Positions 54,901 to 60,900 of a DNA stretch of 64,000 bases are shown here, in pieces. Within the stretch, counting starts at the first letter, position 1. Each line of letters opens with the position of its first letter. This stretch comes from Tubiluchus corallicola (lineage: Eukaryota > Priapulida > Priapulimorpha > Priapulimorphida > Tubiluchidae). Below the pieces are notes generated by a model. That model was not told where the DNA came from, made no database searches, and saw only the letters and a list, made by a program, of their open reading frames with translations. Where the stretch lies: contig JAQGDQ010000706.1 of NCBI GenBank assembly GCA_030141605.1, positions 18,501-82,500 of the forward strand, in the 5' to 3' direction. A program made the position numbers and the translations under genes.

Positions 54901-57900
54901 TTTTTGAATATAGACTAGGTTAGCTTTCTTGTTTCCCAGTTTCGTTGATTTTTAGTCTTAGTGGCTCTCCTGCAAGCCCTGCGTGCCTCCTTGCGGAGAT
55001 GGCTTAGCTCCGGATTCCACCATTTGTTCCCATCCTTCTTCCTCTGCCTACGTAATGGGCAAGCAGTTTCATAAGAATGAATAACAGCAGCCTGAACTTC
55101 ATCAGCCAAATCCTCAATATCCTCATTGGAGGACACCTTGTATTCCCGGTTCAGTTCTGGAAGTTTATGCTCAAGTTCTTCCGCATACTTTTCCCAGCAA
55201 GTACGGCGGATGTTCCTGATGAGTGGGTTTTCTTTTGAAATACTGCTTTTCACCAGGAATCTTATATACATGTGGTCCGACAGCGATGGCACGTCACTGA
55301 CATACCAATCGCGTACTATGTCCCCTGCATGCAGATTCCTCAGTGTCAAGTCTAGCACCTCTTCTCTTGCTTTTGTTCGGAACGTTGGTGTACGGCCAAC
55401 ATTACAGAACTCAAGATTAGCGCTTGCACAATACGCCAAGAGTTCCTCACCCCTGTCGTTGACATCGGTGGAACCCCATAACGTATGATGCGCATTAGCA
55501 TCAGTCCCCACAATAATTGGAGTTTTAATGCCGTCCCCGAATGATATCAGTTCCCTGAGTAACATAGGGGGTGCCGGTTGATCATGCACCATGTATGCGG
55601 AGGCGAAAATGAACTCATCTCCATCCCGGCACACATTTTTTGCTTTAACCGCCACAATGTCTGTATTCGAGAACACTGGAAGTAAAAAGCATTTTAGGTT
55701 AGGAGTGGCATAAATGTACGCCCGAGGCCTTTCTCCATTCCGGTTTCCCTGGAACAGATCCCATCCTCGGAGTTTACCCCTAACTTCCCCACCGTACGTC
55801 CAGGGTTCCTGTACAAAGACTAACCCGGTACGTATGTGTTTTACAACATCCTGCAAGTTGTAACTCGCAGCTTTGCTTTTGTGAAGATTGATTTGCCAGC
55901 ACTCAATACCAGAGACACTTTGTGCTGGCTTCTCACCTATTTTATCCAAATTGTCCCCGGAAATAACATTCAATCTACCGTGGGTATTTCCACCGAAAAC
56001 TGTCTGCGGCCGGGATTTTACTTTAGCCCCTGTTCCCATACTTTTCAGTATTTACGTTTCCATACTGGACTCGGGTGCCTTCATCTGCGATTGCTCGACA
56101 GACGGCAGCTCCTTTGTTCCAGTGGCAACGTCGGGGGTTTTTCCACCCTCGGTACTCACTTCTGGACCCTTATCCACCGTTTGAACAGGTGTTTCCGGTT
56201 CCTTGGCTTTCCCTTGGTTTTCCTTTTTCTTTTTCTTTTTGGACTGGAACGTGACTCGTTTGCATCCGGCGTACGGAGCAAACTCCAGTCGTTCCAGACC
56301 TGACAGGGACGGTTCCCAGACCGCTACTACGTGTAGCATTCCGCCGACCCCTTTTGACCCACCGCGGACCTCCATGTGCGTCCGTTGGAGTTCCGAATTA
56401 CATCGGTCCACCAACGTCAGCAGATCCTCGATTTTGATGTCATCCTCATCCGGAATCCAAACCCCGAAGGTCCTTGCTGGCGGAAGATCTTTCGGTCCTC
56501 TCGCCTCGTACCCCGGGTGGCCCACAGATGGGTTTTCAATGTCCAGGACAAGCTGTTTTGCCCACTCCAGGGTTTTCTCGTCCTTGCACACGACATGGAC
56601 TTTTCCTTCATGTAGGTAGGTCCTCTCAATGCGGACAAGAAACCCCGGATCCGTTCTGAGAAGGACACGGTTGATCCCCGACTGTATTGCCCGTAAATCC
56701 GAGCCGTCCAGAGGGTCTTCTCCCGCGTCCTTTTTTGTAATTTTGAGGTGTTGGCCGCCGGACTTCACAGCCTTGGCGTATGAGGCCTTACTGCTTCCTT
56801 CTGTGCCTTCACCCTTTTGCCCTTCCTCTCCCTTACGCCCAGCTTGCCCGGAGTCACCCCGGGGTCGCTTCACGTTCGAGATCGGACTTGGAGTTGAGAG
56901 AGCGCTGCTCGTTCTCTTTTTCACCACCGATGGGTTAGGAGTGGGAGCCTCCTCCTGATTGGTGATTGACATAGCCGACACACCTTTCAGAAGTCGTCTC
57001 TTTTCCTTCTTCCGCCGGTTTTTTTCATGATTTTTCCCCATCGGTTTCGATTCCTCGGGCTTGCTGGGCTCATTTGGAGCACCAGGATTCCGGGTATCTA
57101 CTCCTTCTGGGGCAGGTACGGTGTTCAGAGTACACTCTGACGATGCCGAACCTTTACTGGTCTTTGTAGTCCATGGATTCCCTTTTTCAGAGACTTGCAT
57201 GTCATCAGTTTTCGTTACTTCCAAGAACTCCGTAATTTCCGGCTGTTCTGGTTTCAAATTTGGTTCACGGGAAGAGCCGGCTTTCACCGGCTTGTTCCCA
57301 GCAGGTTTTAATTTTGTTAGGGTAGTGAGCCGTGCTGAGCTCGATTTTTCTTTCTTGTTCATTTCATTAGTTTTGTGGTTTTTTAAAACGGGTAAACTTC
57401 AACCCAGGAACCGACTGGCACTCACCAGCCCCCTCCGAACGGAAGAGATCAGGGACCTAGTACTGAAGGACTTGTCAACGAAAGGTGGCCACGGGAATGC
57501 CCCCCCAACGCACGCGCAGGCCCCTATCCAGTCGCCAACTGGAGCTACGAGTGCGAGGAGATTTTCACGAGTTGACGGAGGCAGCCCTCCCAGGTGGCTA
57601 GACCAGGAGCGGGCCTCTAGAACTACCTCGTGGCCGCGGCACGGAACGCGTTTTAGACCTGTACCCTCCTTCACGATGAGATTCCGTCATAGGTTCCTTT
57701 CCCTCCCCCGCCTTTAGAGACAAGGTTCATGACAGCCGGTGGCCTTTGGAGGACAGACTCAGATTACGGAATGGGGAAGACTTCGGAAAAAACAGGCTTC
57801 TCGCTTTCGCTTGTTCCTGAGTTCCTAATTCTCCCACCACGCCCCATCCTTGTTCATTCCCCAGCAGCCAGGGTGTTCCTAGTCAGCCAGAATCATTTGA

Positions 57901-60900
57901 TAGCCCTCGGGCCCATCATCTGTTGCCCGCGCGACACCACGTGGAGGTCAGGAACATGCCGCGCAAGATTAGGGATAGGAAGAAGGAAAAGAGGAGAAGA
58001 AACGATCACAGTGTATGTTTAATTTACATAGAGCTATATTAAAATTGCATTATAATTGATTTGAGGCCATATATTGCGACTGCATGAGACATGGAACCAT
58101 TAAAATTGTATTATAAGTATGAATCAAAAATGGTCATTTTCAAATACCAAAAAGTCAAAGGCCTAGCATACCAGACAACGCACTTGTGTACACTTGACAG
58201 CCCCTCGCAGCCCATGCTATTGTACTATTGTAATAGTAACAGTTTTAACAGCTAGCTAGAACCTTGCCTAGTTCATTTTTCTTGTTCTCAAGCAAGATCC
58301 AGCTACTAAATCAGTCTGTGCACAGAGTAATGCATAATTAAGTAAAGTCCAACTAAAACAACTGAAGTTACTGAACTGATGTTTTGCGTTACCCACATGT
58401 CACGTGACGATTGTAGCTAAGAGATTAGGGATAGGAAGAAGGAAAAGAGGAGAAGAAACGATCACAGTGTATGTTTAATTTACATAGAGCTATATTAAAA
58501 TTGCATTATAATTGATTGGAGGCCATATATTGCGACTGCATGAGACATGGAACCATTAAAATTGTATTATAAGTATGAATCAAAAATGGTCATTTTCAAA
58601 TACCAAAAAGTCAAAGGCCTAGCATACCAGACAACGCACTTGTGTACACTTGACAGCCCCTCGCAGCCCATGCTATTGTACTATTGTAATAGTAACAGTT
58701 TTAACAGCTAGCTAGAACCTTACCTAGTTCATTTTTCTTGTTCTCAAGCAAGATCCAGCTACTAAATCAGTCTGTGCACAGAGTAATGCATAATTAAGTA
58801 AAGTCCAACTAAAACAACTGAAGTTACTGAACTGATGTTTTGCATTACCCACATGTCACGTGACGATTGTAGCTAAGACGCATTGCTGTGGTGCGCTTGA
58901 CCTTCGACCTGCAGCAACTGAGTGTGCGCACAACAAAACTGTGAAGGGGCTTATTATACAAAACCAACTATTTCCTTCTATTTTTTTCAAACAAATTTAC
59001 TGTAAATTACTATCTGTTTTGATAAATTCATCTGTAAGTGTTGTCATACTCAGTGCGTCTTCATACACACTCAACATCTTGCGCGTAGGGGCACACCGTT
59101 TTAATATAAAGGTGTGATTTGCATCAAATATGTCTTACAGCTAATCCATGGAAACCGACTGTGGTTTTAAGCCGACGACTGCTTGTACAGTAAAATTATG
59201 GCACAGTATTTTAATGGCACAGTGACTGATCTTTTTGGTACATTTCGTTATACAGTGAGTCCTCGCTTAGCGACGCTAATGCGTTCCAGCAAAATGTGAC
59301 GTTAAGTGAAACGTCATTAAACGAAACCAAGACTTCCATAGAAAGTAATGAAAAGAATTTAGATGCGTTCCAGAGACAAAAGTCAATACTGCTTAAATCA
59401 TATACATCAAATATTTTATGAATTTTATTCATATTTCTACTGATTAATTTCTTTAATTGCTTGAAACCATCTATCTTTCTTACCAATAACTAGCTAGACG
59501 CACTTGGGGTCCCTTGAAGCCTGTATATAGACAATTAGCAATTAAACACTTTGTAGTGAAAGCCATGCCCTGCATGAAGCGACCTTGTAACAATTTGAGG
59601 TAGTAGTAATCTGGTTGCTATAGCAACAAGTTACAGACAAAATTCCTTGGCATAAAGTTTAAACTCGTGTGCCTGGAGATGTATAAATAAAAAATAGATC
59701 TCCCTTGATACAAACGACTAGAATTTAGTACGTAGTCAGTCGGGAAGAAAAAGCATGATAATAATTGCACTGTTTAGGTTACTAATGTGTTTTTAGGACA
59801 GAATAACACAATTTCTACCACTTTGGTACTTCAAATCAGGTAAAAAAAGTTGCTGATAAAATTTAAAATAGCTGTGAGCAAAGTAAAAAAAATCATTAAA
59901 ATGAAACGTGCGTCACTACGTGAGAAAAAGGTGTCAAATGTTCAGCGCTGTTAAAACGAAACGTCGTAAGCGAGGATTTACTGTATTGGAAAATAATGAT
60001 GTGAGTGTAAGTGGTAGTATATATTTGTGCTGCGTGATTGCACCAGGAAAAATGTTTTTCTGCTTTGATCTGTTTTGCTTCCTCTTGTTGAACATTCAAC
60101 ATCCAGCATCAGAATGGTTTTTATTGATTTATTCGTAAAAAAATGATTGTTTGCAGGTAGGAGTGACAATATTAAGAGATAACAATCCCGCACACAAGTA
60201 TAAATACCTGATCATCACGTACACGGGTTTGAGAAACAATGGTGGGACAACGGCAACGGTCACTATTGTGCTTAAAGGTATGTTTATGATTGTCTTTAGT
60301 GTAATCGTGTAGGTAATCAGTGAGAGAGTTGTTAACCGGTAAAGTGTCAGTGAAACATCCTAAATGAATACGTCTAGTAGCTTGTTTTCGATAGGGGTGA
60401 GCATTCTCTAGCACAAAGTGAATTCTAACCGAGTTCGAAAGTTTTTCAAACAAGTTTTCGAACCACAAATGAAAAGTGATCTTACAAAGGTCGTGCATAT
60501 TGCTCGATTTTGCCTGCAATAAAACTAGTAATATCTTTTTTAAAAATTGTGTCCTGAAATCATATCTAAACTATGCTAATTGCTTGTTGTTTCAAACGTT
60601 TTAATGATAAAGAACGTATGTGGTTGAGTTATTCGAATTTACAATTTTAGATTTGAATCAAACGTTTGATGCTCACCCCTGGTTTTCAATACATAGGTTT
60701 GTTTATAGAAATAATAAAGTTATAATAATTAAAACTAAGTCACGTCTGTAAGCTGTTATCATCTGGATCATTCTGACATTATACATCTGTGTTCATGTTG
60801 TAACGATGGCGAAAATCCAATTGTTTTTACCCCCCCCCCCCCCCCCCCGTACTGTAATGCATTACAAAGTCTTGCATACTAGCATCCATACTGGGTCCAG

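Larger units (their letters stand above)
52129..57964 (-). mobile_element. I/R1-type non-LTR retrotransposon with perfect target duplication
   Basis: A 5.8 kb element in intron 33, read on the minus strand. Its 3' end (left) is a short TAA repeat, as in I-group elements. It has ORF1, then ORF2 with AP-endonuclease, reverse transcriptase, RNase H and a C-terminal C-x2-C ... H-x-x-x-x-C type knuckle. It is flanked by a 12-bp direct repeat AAGATTAGGGAT at 52117-52128 and 57965-57976. The target is the 92-bp minisatellite, parts of which lie on both sides. About 600 bp of GC-rich 5' UTR (57363-57964) precedes ORF1, so the copy looks full length. Confidence 0.92.
51274..60156. other. Intron 33, 8.9 kb
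   Basis: Holds, in order: a MITE end at 51474, an aatc microsatellite, the 92-bp minisatellite, the retrotransposon, the 456-bp duplication and the 731-bp MITE. It separates the first transmembrane exon from the cytosolic PLAT exons. Confidence 0.88.
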
